Source: Catenulispora sp. GP43 (lineage in GTDB: Bacteria > Actinomycetota > Actinomycetes > Streptomycetales > Catenulisporaceae). From it: 64,000 nt of DNA. Under the pieces are notes generated by a model. That model saw only the letters and a program-made list of their open reading frames with translations, searched no databases and was not told where the DNA came from. Positions 34,419 to 42,198 of the stretch are shown piece by piece. The DNA lies in assembly GCF_041260665.1 (NCBI RefSeq), contig NZ_JBGCCT010000013.1, forward strand, positions 1 to 64,000, given 5' to 3'. Positions within the stretch are counted from its first letter, which is position 1. Each line of letters starts with the position of its first letter. A program made the position numbers and the translations under genes.

Positions 34419-35366
34419 TCAGCGGTTGTGAAGCGTGTCTGCTGGCAGGCTCCCGAAGGCGCTGCGGTAATAGGCGGCGAAGCGGCCCGGGTTCCAGAAT
34501 CCCCACGAGGCGGCGATCTGGGTGACGGTAGTGGTCTCCGGGTTTGCGGCTCGCAGGTCGTCGTGGGCGTGTTGCAACCGTATCCGACGCAGGTAGGCGG
34601 TGGGCGTTGTGTTCAGGTGGTGATGGAATGCCAGCTGTACTGCGCGGATGCTGGTGCCGGCTGCCGCGGCGATGTCGGCGGCGCTGATGTCCTCGGAGGC
34701 GTGCTCTTGGAGGAAGGCCATGGCACGGCGCAGCATGCGCGGGTGCGCGTCGCGCCGGTCGGCGCTGCCGGGCTCGACCGACGCGGTGTTGGGGAACACG
34801 CTCAACGCAGTGGCTGCCAGCAGTCTGGCCGCGGCGTGGGTCACCAGGGGCTGGTCGCCGGCCGAGGCGGCGACGTCGTCGACGTAGGCGCTGGTGCGCA
34901 ACCACAAGTCGGTGTCGATGGCGGTGGCCGGGCCGTAGCCGGTGAAGCGGATCTGCCTGTCCGGGCCGCCTGGTGTGCCTTGGGCGACTTCGTCGATGAG
35001 GGACTCGTCCAAGACGGTGTAGTCCATCTAGGGGTGGGCCAGGTCCGCATCCAGAAAATGGTCCGGCTGGACGGCGAGGAATACGTCGCCGCCGGCGTAG
35101 GTGCGGCTGGTGTGGCCGACGTGGTAGGTGACGGCGCCGGTGCGTATGTGACCGAAGTACAGCGCCTGGAGGGGATCGCCCCGCACGTTGGAGTTGATGC
35201 TGAAGGTGAAGTCGTGACGTTGCGCCTTGGACGTCATGGTCTGCTGGCTTACCCGGATGAAGTTGTAATCCGGGTTGGGCGTGAAGCGCCGAACGTTGTA
35301 CATCTCGGAGAAGATCTGGCGGATCGTCTCCACATCGGTGGCCTCGAGGACTGTCATGGCCGTCAT
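34419..35366 (-). pseudogene. AraC-family regulator interrupted by an in-frame TAG codon
   Basis: Two in-frame halves are separated only by a TAG codon at 35030-35028. The upstream half (from ATG 35366, MTAMTVLEATDVETIRQIFS) is the sensory domain of AraC regulators ending ADLAHP. The downstream half starts MDYTVLDESLIDEVAQ and ends with the AraC helix-turn-helix pair (EDISAADIAAAAGTSIRAVQLAF, TVTQIAASWGFWNPGRFAAYYRSAFG). One base change (CAG to TAG) would explain the break. The downstream half could be translated alone from the ATG right after the stop. A sequencing error or polymorphism is also possible. Confidence 0.8.
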
Positions 35367-35607
35367 CCTTGTATGCGGGAAGGCGGCCGCGTGGCCGACT
35401 GCTTCTCCCGAGCCGCCTATGGTCAGCACCGGTCAAGTAACCGGCCGAAGCCAACGCTTTACGTACTGCGGCGTTCGCATTCCGGGTTGAGGTACTTGAA
35501 TGCTTAATGTGAAGTTGTCGTTAGCGGCGGCTCCCGGCAGGGCTTCAACGTGCACCCGGGGCGGGCGCCGCGCCAACCAGTGAAGCAGCGGCAAGGCGGT
35601 GAGCTTG

Positions 35608-36018
35608 ATGGCTAGCCAATTCACCTGTACCTCCACTAACAATAATGGCACCGCCGTAGTTCGCCCTACCGGAGATGTGGACCTGGCCACGGTCGATGAA
35701 CTGTGGCTTCACGTCGCCTACCACCTGAATCCCTCGGCGCTGGTGGTCCTGGACTGTTCTGGCATCACCTTCTTCGGCACGGCCGGGCTGCACCTGATCG
35801 AGCGCGCCGACAGCGCCGCGCGGGAGCTCGGTGGCCTGTTCGTCCTCGCCTGTGTCGGCGAGTGCGTCTCGCTGCTGCTGAGGCTTGCCGACCTGACCGG
35901 CACGTTCGCGACGGTGCCGACTGTCGCTGACGCCATCGACCCGCTCCAGCGCGCAAAGGACGTTCACGGAGCCTCGTACTGGACGCCGGGACCAGACAGG
36001 GGACTGGCAACGGGGTGA
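35608..36018 (+). CDS. STAS-domain anti-sigma factor antagonist
   Basis: 136 residues from ATG 35608; GTG 35599 is an alternative start. GTAVVRPTGDVDLATVDELWLHV, LVVLDCSGITFFGTAGLHLIERA and LTGTFATVPTVADAIDPL match the SpoIIAA/RsbV fold. At the normal phosphorylation position (D-S-x-G) it has Gly-Thr-Ala-Gly, so the Asp is lost and Ser is replaced by Thr. It may still be phosphorylated on Thr, or be a non-switchable variant. Neighbours are a helical protein and MscL. Confidence 0.85.
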   Translation: MASQFTCTSTNNNGTAVVRPTGDVDLATVDELWLHVAYHLNPSALVVLDCSGITFFGTAGLHLIERADSAARELGGLFVLACVGECVSLLLRLADLTGTFATVPTVADAIDPLQRAKDVHGASYWTPGPDRGLATG

Positions 36019-36132
36019 ATCGCCACGCGGCGATCGGGAGCCATGGTTGATTGTCGGCATGCGGGGTACACGCCGCCGAACGTCGTCCTGAGCACCTTCA
36101 GCACGGGACAGCACGATGCGAAGGAGCTCCCT

Positions 36133-36504
36133 GTGGATCAGCCTGCGAACGATCCGTCCTGCCCAGTACGGCCTGACGATCAGCCGACGGCCTTCTCGCC
36201 GGTTCAGGTTGCCGAGGACGTCGTCGGCGCCGCATGGATCCGTGAACTGATGTCAGCTGTCGAGGATGCCGAAACAGCGGTGAGAGCCTGTTTGCATTTG
36301 CGCGCGCAGGCTCTGGCAGAGCTGCGCGAGGCGCTGAGGTCCGCAGACCCGTACCGAATCTCCGACGCGCAGATGGCGATGGACACGGCAGTGCGTGATC
36401 TGGCCGAGAGCATGGCTACGCGCAACGGAGTGAACGACCTGCTCGCCAGGGAGCGAACGGATCGTCCCTGGGTCGAGTGGCTGCGCCTGAGCGGGGCGCG
36501 GTAG
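36133..36504 (+). CDS. Hypothetical helical protein
   Basis: 123 residues from GTG 36133, with AAGGAG seven bases upstream; the longer frame from 36043 has no such site. Long alpha helices are predicted (ELMSAVEDAETAVRACLHLRAQALAELREAL and SDAQMAMDTAVRDLAESMATRN), consistent with a coiled coil. I do not recognise a family. It lies 115 bases after the STAS gene on the same strand and converges with mscL. It could belong to the stress-signalling unit. Confidence 0.6.
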   Translation: MDQPANDPSCPVRPDDQPTAFSPVQVAEDVVGAAWIRELMSAVEDAETAVRACLHLRAQALAELREALRSADPYRISDAQMAMDTAVRDLAESMATRNGVNDLLARERTDRPWVEWLRLSGAR

Positions 36505-36519
36505 CCGACGATGACCGGC

Positions 36520-36532
36520 GCCCATTGTGGGC
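36520..36532. terminator. Small stem-loop between convergent genes
   Basis: GCCCA (36520-36524) and TGGGC (36528-36532) pair around TTG, with partial outer pairing of flanking GGCG/GCGCC. It lies between the convergent ends of the helical-protein gene and mscL and could serve both strands. Confidence 0.35.
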
Positions 36533-36577
36533 AGCGCCATCGGCTGACGCACGTGGGCGCCGGAGTCGGCCGGTCTC

Positions 36578-37006
36578 TCAGGAGATCTTCGCGTCCTCGG
36601 TGGCGGAGTGCTCCAGGTCGAAGACCGTCGTGCACTCAGGACAACGCTTGGCCGCTACGGGGATCTTCATGGCGCACGCGGGACAGTCCTTCTCCGTCGC
36701 CGCCTGTTCGCGATCGAAGAGGTGGATCAGGCGGCTGAACGGCGAGACGATGGCGAAGTACATCACGGCTGCGGCTATCACGAACGAGAACGCTTCGGTG
36801 AGGAACGCCCCGTAGGTGAACGCGTGGCGCCTGATCGTGAAGCTGAGATGGTCGAAGTTCGGGGCGGCGCCGATCGCCCCCAGCAGCGGGGTGATGAACG
36901 ATGCGACGAACTGTTTGATCAGGGAGCTGAACAGCGAACCGACGACGACCGCCACAGCCAGGTCGACCAGGTTGCCGCGCAGGATGAACTTTCGGAATCC
37001 AGTCAT
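36578..37006 (-). CDS. mscL: Large-conductance mechanosensitive channel with C-terminal zinc ribbon
   Basis: 142 residues from ATG 37006. MTGFRKFILRGNLVDLAVAVVVGSLFSSLIKQF is the N-terminal amphipathic helix and first membrane helix of MscL, and GAFLTEAFSFVIAAAVMYFAIV the second. The ordinary MscL C-terminal helix bundle is replaced from about residue 108 by CPACAMKIPVAAKRCPEC, a four-cysteine zinc-ribbon signature. Opens as a pentameric pore under membrane tension to release osmolytes. The zinc ribbon, in the cytosolic tail, is an unusual addition whose purpose is unknown. Confidence 0.9.
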   Translation of the reverse strand: MTGFRKFILRGNLVDLAVAVVVGSLFSSLIKQFVASFITPLLGAIGAAPNFDHLSFTIRRHAFTYGAFLTEAFSFVIAAAVMYFAIVSPFSRLIHLFDREQAATEKDCPACAMKIPVAAKRCPECTTVFDLEHSATEDAKIS

Positions 37007-37208
37007 CGGGTCCTGGTGACCGGCAAAGCGTGGTTCATGCGTATGCGTGTTCGTGAGTTGATGAGGAGTTCGTCCGTCCGGGCCGTGGCTGATCGTCGCC
37101 GAGACGCGCGCGTCCAGGAAGCGGCGTTTGAGCTCGATGAGGTCGGCCGGGATGTCCGGTTCGGTCGTGGCGTCGATGGTGCCGGCCTTCTGTTCTCGCT
37201 ACAGGCTG

Positions 37209-37553
37209 TCAGTTCCTCCACCGCTTGCGAGCCTCCGCGGCGTCGTCGAAGACCGGCAACACGCCTGTCAGTCCGGATAGCTTCAGCACGCGGGTTACCG
37301 CCTTGGAGGGTCTGATCAGCGCGAACTGCGTGTTCGTACTCATGGAGCGGTAGAAGGCCCGCAGCAGCGACTGAAGGCCTGCCGAGTCCAGGAAGGTGAC
37401 GTCGTGGCAGTCAGTGACCACAATGGTGGAGTTTTCCAGCTGGCCGGACAGCTTGTTCCACAACGCGTCGGAGGCGGCGAGGTCGATCTCGCCGGCCAGT
37501 GTGACCACCGCGGTCCCGTCTTCGGTGTGGTGGGTGCATGAGAAGTTCGGCAT
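37209..37553 (-). CDS. STAS-domain anti-sigma factor antagonist
   Basis: 114 residues from ATG 37553 with AAAGGAG upstream. Typical fold: GTAVVTLAGEIDLAASDALW, IVVTDCHDVTFLDSAGLQSLLRAF with intact Asp-Ser-x-Gly phosphorylation site, and VLKLSGLTGVLPVFDDAAEA. It releases a sigma factor by binding its anti-sigma kinase when dephosphorylated. The gene lies beside hsp20 on the same strand, 131 bases downstream of it. Confidence 0.9.
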   Translation of the reverse strand: MPNFSCTHHTEDGTAVVTLAGEIDLAASDALWNKLSGQLENSTIVVTDCHDVTFLDSAGLQSLLRAFYRSMSTNTQFALIRPSKAVTRVLKLSGLTGVLPVFDDAAEARKRWRN

Positions 37554-37684
37554 GGTGGCTCTCCTTTCTGGCCGGGCGTGCCTCGTACTTGTCCAGCAGG
37601 TGTCGGATCCAGTGGCCGCCAGCACTTCGGCGGCCACCGGGGTCATCCCTTCTGCGCGTCGCTGCTGGTGTTACCTGGAGGCGG

Positions 37685-38119
37685 TCAGGCGTTGATCGCC
37701 TTCTTGCCGTTGGCGGTGATGGCGACCTTGCGGGGCTTGGCCTTCTCCGAGATGGGGATGCGCAGGGTGAGCACGCCGGCGTCGTAGTCGGCCTTGATGT
37801 TCTCCGAGTCCAAGGTGTCGCCGAGGAACAGCTGTCGGGAGAACACCCCGAGGGGCCGTTCGCAGACCTGCATCTCGACCTCGCCGGTGGTGGTGGGGCG
37901 GCGTTCGGCCTTGACGGTCAGCACGTTGCGCTCGATGTCGATGTCGATCGCGTCCAGGGACACGCCGGGCAGGTCGAAGCAGACCACGAACTCGCCGTCC
38001 GCGCGCCAGGCGTCCAGGGGCATCGGGTTCGGGCGGGTCCACGTGCCCGCGGCGGTGGTCCCGAGCAGCTGGGTGGCGATGCGGTCCAGGTCACGGAACG
38101 GGTCGGTGCGCATCAACAT
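37685..38119 (-). CDS. Hsp20/alpha-crystallin family small heat-shock protein
   Basis: 144 residues from ATG 38119, the start favoured by GGAGGTGA upstream; the open frame continues into the promoter. [20 protein letters not shown] is followed by the alpha-crystallin core ([73 protein letters not shown]). ATP-independent holdase chaperone, forming oligomers. Its promoter is nearly the same as that of the hsp20 at the window's left edge. Confidence 0.95.
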   Translation of the reverse strand: MLMRTDPFRDLDRIATQLLGTTAAGTWTRPNPMPLDAWRADGEFVVCFDLPGVSLDAIDIDIERNVLTVKAERRPTTTGEVEMQVCERPLGVFSRQLFLGDTLDSENIKADYDAGVLTLRIPISEKAKPRKVAITANGKKAINA

Positions 38120-38124
38120 GGGGG

Positions 38125-38202
38125 TCACCTCCAGTGTGTGTCCGAGCCGGGGGTCGACTCGCTGACACACACCGGTATAGCATGTCATCGGAGCGACGAC
38201 AA
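38125..38202 (-). promoter_or_regulatory. hsp20 promoter and leader, copy 2
   Basis: Minus-strand -35 TTGTCG (plus 38197-38202) and -10 TATACC (38174-38179) are 17 bases apart, as in copy 1 at the left edge. A perfect 9-base inverted repeat GTGTGTGTC / GACACACAC (38134-38142, 38164-38172) with a smaller inner CGAG/CTCG stem spans the predicted start of transcription, near 38167. The repeats could be an operator or part of the leader fold. Confidence 0.65.
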
Positions 38203-38231
38203 GCGGCACCGTCGCCGAAAGGATGACGACG

Positions 38232-38294
38232 ATGAACAATGCGGGCCCTACAGGGATGGGAGGCAGAAGTGCGGACATTGCCCGTGAGCTCTAG
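38232..38294 (+). pseudogene. Possible remnant of a second HSP18-type regulator (20 codons)
   Basis: In the divergent position where copy 1 has its HSP18 regulator, the similarity to the copy 1 upstream region continues to the ATG at 38232. The frame then closes after 20 codons (starts [11 protein letters not shown], ends ARELstop). It looks like the stub left after loss of a duplicated regulator gene; a real short peptide cannot be excluded. Confidence 0.35.
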
Positions 38295-38311
38295 CTCTAG
38301 AGGAACCGCTG

Positions 38312-39445
38312 TCAGGACACCGAGGTGCCGATCGCGCGGCCGGCAGCGAAGGTGACGCCCGCAGCGAGCACCCCGACCAGTACCTGCCGCAGACCTGAAC
38401 GCAGTGCCGAACGTCCGTTGAGCGCGCCGATCCCCGCGCCCACGGCGAACATCGCCAGTATGGCCAGGGTGATGGCGGTCGCCAGGGCGGCCGTGCCCGC
38501 GCCGATCAGATAGGGCAGGACCACGACGAAGGCTCCGAGCGCGAAGGCCAGGAGGCTGGAGACCGCCGCTGACCACGGCGAGCCGAGGGCCTCCGGGTCC
38601 AGGCCGAGTTCCTCGCGGGCCAGGGTGTCCAGTGCCACGCTCCGGTCGGCCATGATGCGTTCGGCGACGGCTTCGGCCTCGGTCCGGCCCAGGCCCTTGG
38701 CCCGGTAGAGCAGGACGAGTTCGGCCTGCTCCTCTTCCGGGTTCTCCTCGAGCTCCTGGGCTTCGAGGGAGATCTCGCGCTCGTACATCTCGCGCTGGCT
38801 CGACATCGAGACGAACTCGCCCGCCGCCATCGAGAACGATCCGGCCAGCAGTCCGGCGATGCCGGCCAGCAGGATCGCGCTGTGCGAGGAGCCGGAGCCG
38901 GCGAATCCCATGACCAACGCGGTGTTCGAGACCAGACCGTCGCTGACGCCGAACACCCCCGCGCGAAGCGCCCCCGATCGGTCGCCGCGGTGCCAGCCCT
39001 CGCGGTGCTCGATCTGCCGGCGCGGATCGGGTTTGCCGCCCTCGATGAGCTTGGCCAGGGTGCGGGCGTGGCCGCGTTCGTCCGCGGCCATGCCCGGGGC
39101 GGCGTCGGGGTCCCGGTCGTAGACCCCGGCATCGGCCCGTTCAGCGCGCTCGATCATCGGCAGGATGGTCTGTGTGGACAGCCGCCGCGCCGCCGCGCTG
39201 AGGACTCTGGTGCGCAGGCTGGGCCGTCCCGGCGGCGGCACCTCAGCGCCGGCGTCGCGCAGCTTCGCCGTCCAGTGGGCCGCGTGCTTGTGCTCGATGC
39301 CGGCGAGCTCTTCGAAGATCTTGCGCCGCTCACCCGACTCGGCTTCGGCAAGCCGCGAGTACAGCGCCTCGGCGTCCCGCTCGCTGGCGAGGAGTTCCCG
39401 CCAATGCCGCACTCGGTCGGCATCTGACTCAGTACCCGTCCTCAT
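38312..39445 (-). CDS. Ferritin-like domain fused to VIT1/CCC1-family transporter
   Basis: 377 residues from ATG 39445 (a GTG at 39466 overlaps the TetR stop). The N-terminal third is a rubrerythrin-like four-helix module (ASERDAEALYSRLAEAESGERRKIFEELAGIEHKHAAHW, later DERGHARTLAKLIEGG) with the E..E/EH metal ligands. The C-terminal part has about five membrane helices (GVFGVSDGLVSNTALVMGFAG, LLAGSFSMAAGEFVSMSSQREMYERE) typical of vacuolar iron transporter homologues. Likely iron or manganese export/detoxification coupled to metal oxidation. It is downstream of and nearly overlapping a TetR gene. Confidence 0.88.
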   Translation of the reverse strand: MRTGTESDADRVRHWRELLASERDAEALYSRLAEAESGERRKIFEELAGIEHKHAAHWTAKLRDAGAEVPPPGRPSLRTRVLSAAARRLSTQTILPMIERAERADAGVYDRDPDAAPGMAADERGHARTLAKLIEGGKPDPRRQIEHREGWHRGDRSGALRAGVFGVSDGLVSNTALVMGFAGSGSSHSAILLAGIAGLLAGSFSMAAGEFVSMSSQREMYEREISLEAQELEENPEEEQAELVLLYRAKGLGRTEAEAVAERIMADRSVALDTLAREELGLDPEALGSPWSAAVSSLLAFALGAFVVVLPYLIGAGTAALATAITLAILAMFAVGAGIGALNGRSALRSGLRQVLVGVLAAGVTFAAGRAIGTSVS

Positions 39446-39462
39446 CTTCGCCTCGCTTCGTA

Positions 39463-40170
39463 TCACGCCTGCCGGCGCGCTTGTGTCTGAGCAGCCGGTC
39501 CCTGTCCCTGTCCCTGGCGCGGCTTCGGGGCGAGGCCGCGCATCGCCGCCTCCACGATCGCGTCCGCCGCGTCGTCCGTCAGTGGGGCGTGCCCGGCCAT
39601 CAGCCGGTACATCGCCGGGCCGAAGATCAGATCCAGTCCCACGTCGGGGTCGAGGTCCGCGGACAGCTCGCCGCGGGCGACCCCGCGGTCCCAGGTCGGC
39701 GCGACCATGGCCCGGCGCTCGGCGACCAGGTGGTCGCGCAGTTCGGCGGCGACCGCCGGATCGGTCTGCGCTTCGGCGACCAGTTGGGCGAACACCCCTC
39801 CGCTCGCCCCGGCGTAGAACCGCATCAGCCCTCGCAGCGTCAGCCGGAAGTCCTCCAGCGCCGAACCGGCGTCCGGCGCCGGCGCCGTGGCGGACATCTC
39901 CGACAAGAACGCATCCACCGCGACCGCGTACTTACTCGGCCACCACTTGTAGATCGTCGCCTTGCTCACCCCGCTGCGCTCGGCGATCCGGTCCGTCGTC
40001 ATCGCCCGCAGCCCGACCTCGGACAGCAATTCCCAGGTCGCCCGCAGCACGGACTGCCGGGCCCGCTCGCTGCGGGGCCGGCCTGGCCGCCGGGGTACGG
40101 AGGGCCCCGACTCGACCGGGTTCGCCTGAGTCGACGCCGTCACCTGGGAGGGCGGCCCGGTACTGGTCAC
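39463..40170 (-). CDS. TetR-family transcriptional regulator
   Basis: 235 residues from GTG 40170, overlapping the upstream stop as GTGA. Helix-turn-helix: SVLRATWELLSEVGLRAMTTDRIAERSGVSKATIYKWWPSKYAVAVDAF; C-terminal ligand domain with LRGLMRFYAGASGGVFAQL and LIFGPAMYRLMAGHAPL. The C-terminus is Gln/Arg-rich. It is translated between the dehydrogenase and the ferritin-like/VIT1 gene, an apparent three-gene operon, and a symmetric repeat upstream of the first gene suggests autoregulation. Confidence 0.92.
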   Translation of the reverse strand: MTSTGPPSQVTASTQANPVESGPSVPRRPGRPRSERARQSVLRATWELLSEVGLRAMTTDRIAERSGVSKATIYKWWPSKYAVAVDAFLSEMSATAPAPDAGSALEDFRLTLRGLMRFYAGASGGVFAQLVAEAQTDPAVAAELRDHLVAERRAMVAPTWDRGVARGELSADLDPDVGLDLIFGPAMYRLMAGHAPLTDDAADAIVEAAMRGLAPKPRQGQGQGPAAQTQARRQA

Positions 40171-41087
40171 CGGTGCTCACCTGCTTTGTCGTTGACGGAA
40201 ACCGCGCCGTCAGGCCCGTTGCCCATCCGTTCCAGCACCTGGAAGAGTGCGGCGATGTCACGCCCGCCATAGCCTTGCTTGCGCGCCTCGGCCAGGGCTT
40301 CGTCCGTGCTGTGCGCCGCGGGCAGTGGCACACCGAGTTCGTCGCCGGCCTCCAGAGCCAGGCCGATGTCCTTCTGCATCAGCTGCACGTCGAACCAGGC
40401 CTGCTGGGGGAGATCCAGCATGAGCGGGGCGCGCGCCTTCATGGCCGGGGAGCCGATCGCGCTGCCCGTCATCACCTCGGCGGCCAGTTCCGGGTCGATA
40501 CCGCCGCGCTCGGCGAGCAGCAGGCCCTCGCTGAAGGCGAGCGTCTGGGCTCCGAGGCTGATGTTGACGGCGAGTTTCAGCAGAAGCCCGTGACCGTTGT
40601 CACCGATGTGGGTGACCGTGCTGCCGAGCTGTCGCAGCAGCGGCTCCACGGCTTCGAAGGCCTCCCGCGGGCCGCCGACCATGATGGCCAGGCTGCCCTC
40701 CTCGGCGGCGGGGACGCTGCCGGAGACCGGGGCGTCCAGCATGCGCGCGCCGAGCGAGCGCACCCGTCGTGCCAGATCGCGGCTGGCCCGCGGGCTGACG
40801 GTGCTCATGTCGACGTAGACCTCGCCCTCGGCGAGGCCGGCCAGGATCCCGTCCGGGCCGGTCGCGACGCTGTCCAGCGCACCGTCGTCGGTCACCATGC
40901 TGAAGACGACTTCCGCCGACTCGGCCACCTCGCGGGGCGTGTCGCGCCATCGCAGGCCGCGCTCGACGAGCTCCGCCGCCTTCGACGGCGTGCGGTTGGT
41001 GCCGTATACCTCGTGGCCCGCGGCGACCAGGCGGCCGGCCAGCCGGCCGCCCATCGCTCCGAGACCGACGAATCCGATCGTGGTCAT
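40167..41087 (-). CDS. NAD(P)-dependent beta-hydroxyacid dehydrogenase family oxidoreductase
   Basis: 306 residues from ATG 41087 with AGAGGA upstream. TTIGFVGLGAMGGRLAGRLVAAG is the Rossmann start, LDAPVSGSVPAAEEGSLAIM the substrate loop, GLLLKLAVNISLGAQTLA with the catalytic Lys, and QLMQKDIGLALEAGDELGVPLP the C-terminal signature. It belongs with 3-hydroxyisobutyrate and tartronate semialdehyde reductases; its real substrate is not evident. First gene of the operon with TetR and the VIT1 transporter. Confidence 0.9.
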   Translation of the reverse strand: MTTIGFVGLGAMGGRLAGRLVAAGHEVYGTNRTPSKAAELVERGLRWRDTPREVAESAEVVFSMVTDDGALDSVATGPDGILAGLAEGEVYVDMSTVSPRASRDLARRVRSLGARMLDAPVSGSVPAAEEGSLAIMVGGPREAFEAVEPLLRQLGSTVTHIGDNGHGLLLKLAVNISLGAQTLAFSEGLLLAERGGIDPELAAEVMTGSAIGSPAMKARAPLMLDLPQQAWFDVQLMQKDIGLALEAGDELGVPLPAAHSTDEALAEARKQGYGGRDIAALFQVLERMGNGPDGAVSVNDKAGEHR

Positions 41088-41212
41088 CGTGGTGTCCTCT
41101 CGGCTCAGCGGCTCTCGAACTCGTTCACATCCTCGTCGAAGAGGTGCAGTTCCGCCGCTGCGAGGGGTGGTTCTCCTGGGACGCACGTTGCCCATGGCGA
41201 TCTCTCGCAGAA

Positions 41213-41239
41213 TAGAAACTGAACCTACAGTTTATAAAC
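41213..41239. promoter_or_regulatory. Promoter of the dehydrogenase-TetR operon with overlapping inverted repeat
   Basis: Minus-strand TTATAA and TATTCT are 17 bases apart. Their spacer contains the inverted repeat AAACTG (41216-41221) / CAGTTT (41228-41233) with a six-base centre; GTTTATAAAC (41230-41239) is a second palindrome. A repressor bound here would block the promoter, fitting autorepression by the TetR protein two genes on. Confidence 0.55.
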
Positions 41240-41312
41240 GCGGTTGGCTCCGCTGTCATTCCTTATCAAGCGGACCTGGTTTCCAACGTGCATCGGGACC
41301 GAAGCTTCCCGG

Positions 41313-41999
41313 CTACTTCGCCGGGGCCACGGTCGGGAAGACCAGCGAGGCCCGGGCGATGGTGTGGCTGTCGATCTCGAAGTTGAGCAGGGCGCCGCTG
41401 GTAGTCGCGCCGAGTCCGGTGGTGGGCTCGTCGAGGGCGGTGATGGTGATGTAGTAGTCGTGGATGCCGGAGCCGACCGGCGGGGCCGCGCCGATGTAGC
41501 GGTCCATGCCGGCGTCGCCTTCGAGCTGGATTGCTCCGCTGGGCAGGGTGGTGGAGTCGAGTGTGCCCGCGTTCTCCGGCAGGCTGGTGGTGGTGGCCGG
41601 GATGTTCTCGACGATCCAGTGGAAGAAGCCGGCCTGGGTCGGCGCCTCCGGGTCGTACATCGAGACCACGAAGCTCTTGGTCTGCTTGGGGAAGCCGTAC
41701 CAGGACAGCTCCGGCGAGATGTCCTTGCCGCCGGGTACTCCGAAGATGCCCGACCACTGCGCGAGCGGCAGCGGGTGGCCGTTGTGCGCGGTGGTGCTGT
41801 ATGCCCTGAAAGAGGGCACCTTCGGCAGGAACTCGTACGGGTTCGGCAGGTCGTGGTGGCGGGACGGGCCGCCGTGGTCCCCGGCGGCGGCCGACGCGCC
41901 GCTCGCGGCGGCGCTGCCGGCGCCGAAGGTGTAGGCGGCGCCCACGCCGAGCCCGAGAGCCACGGCGGCAGCGGTGGTCCTCAGTTTGCTGATCTTCAT
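41313..41999 (-). CDS. Secreted YbhB/YbcL (PEBP)-family protein
   Basis: 228 residues from ATG 41999 with AAGGAC upstream. A signal peptide (MKISKLRTTAAAVALGLGVGAAYTFGAGSAAA) is followed by the phosphatidylethanolamine-binding-protein fold: VPGGKDISPELSWYGFPKQTKSFVVSMYDPEAP, FFHWIVENIPATTTSLP, YIGAAPPVGSGIHDYYITITALDEP. Family members bind anionic ligands and some inhibit proteases or kinases. No enzyme role can be assigned. The LysR gene lies 199 bases upstream on the same strand. Confidence 0.88.
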   Translation of the reverse strand: MKISKLRTTAAAVALGLGVGAAYTFGAGSAAASGASAAAGDHGGPSRHHDLPNPYEFLPKVPSFRAYSTTAHNGHPLPLAQWSGIFGVPGGKDISPELSWYGFPKQTKSFVVSMYDPEAPTQAGFFHWIVENIPATTTSLPENAGTLDSTTLPSGAIQLEGDAGMDRYIGAAPPVGSGIHDYYITITALDEPTTGLGATTSGALLNFEIDSHTIARASLVFPTVAPAK

Positions 42000-42198
42000 T
42001 TCGCGCGGTCCTTCCTCACGATCGGATCGGCCGTCGGGCGGCGGCCGCGAGCGTCTTCGGCCTCTGGCTCGGTGCCGTTCGGCGCTTGGAAGGATCGTCT
42101 CGGACGCGCTTTCATTTGTCCAAGAACTAGAATCACTGCTTTCCATAAACTGAGTGCATGACACCGTCGGCGGCGCCGCCACCAGTGCCGGTTCCGCT

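Noticed and set aside
37007-37208. Plus-strand ORF resembling a CBS-domain start (MRMRVRELM)
   Set aside because: Only the first nine residues look right; the rest lacks any CBS pattern, and the region is between two minus-strand genes.
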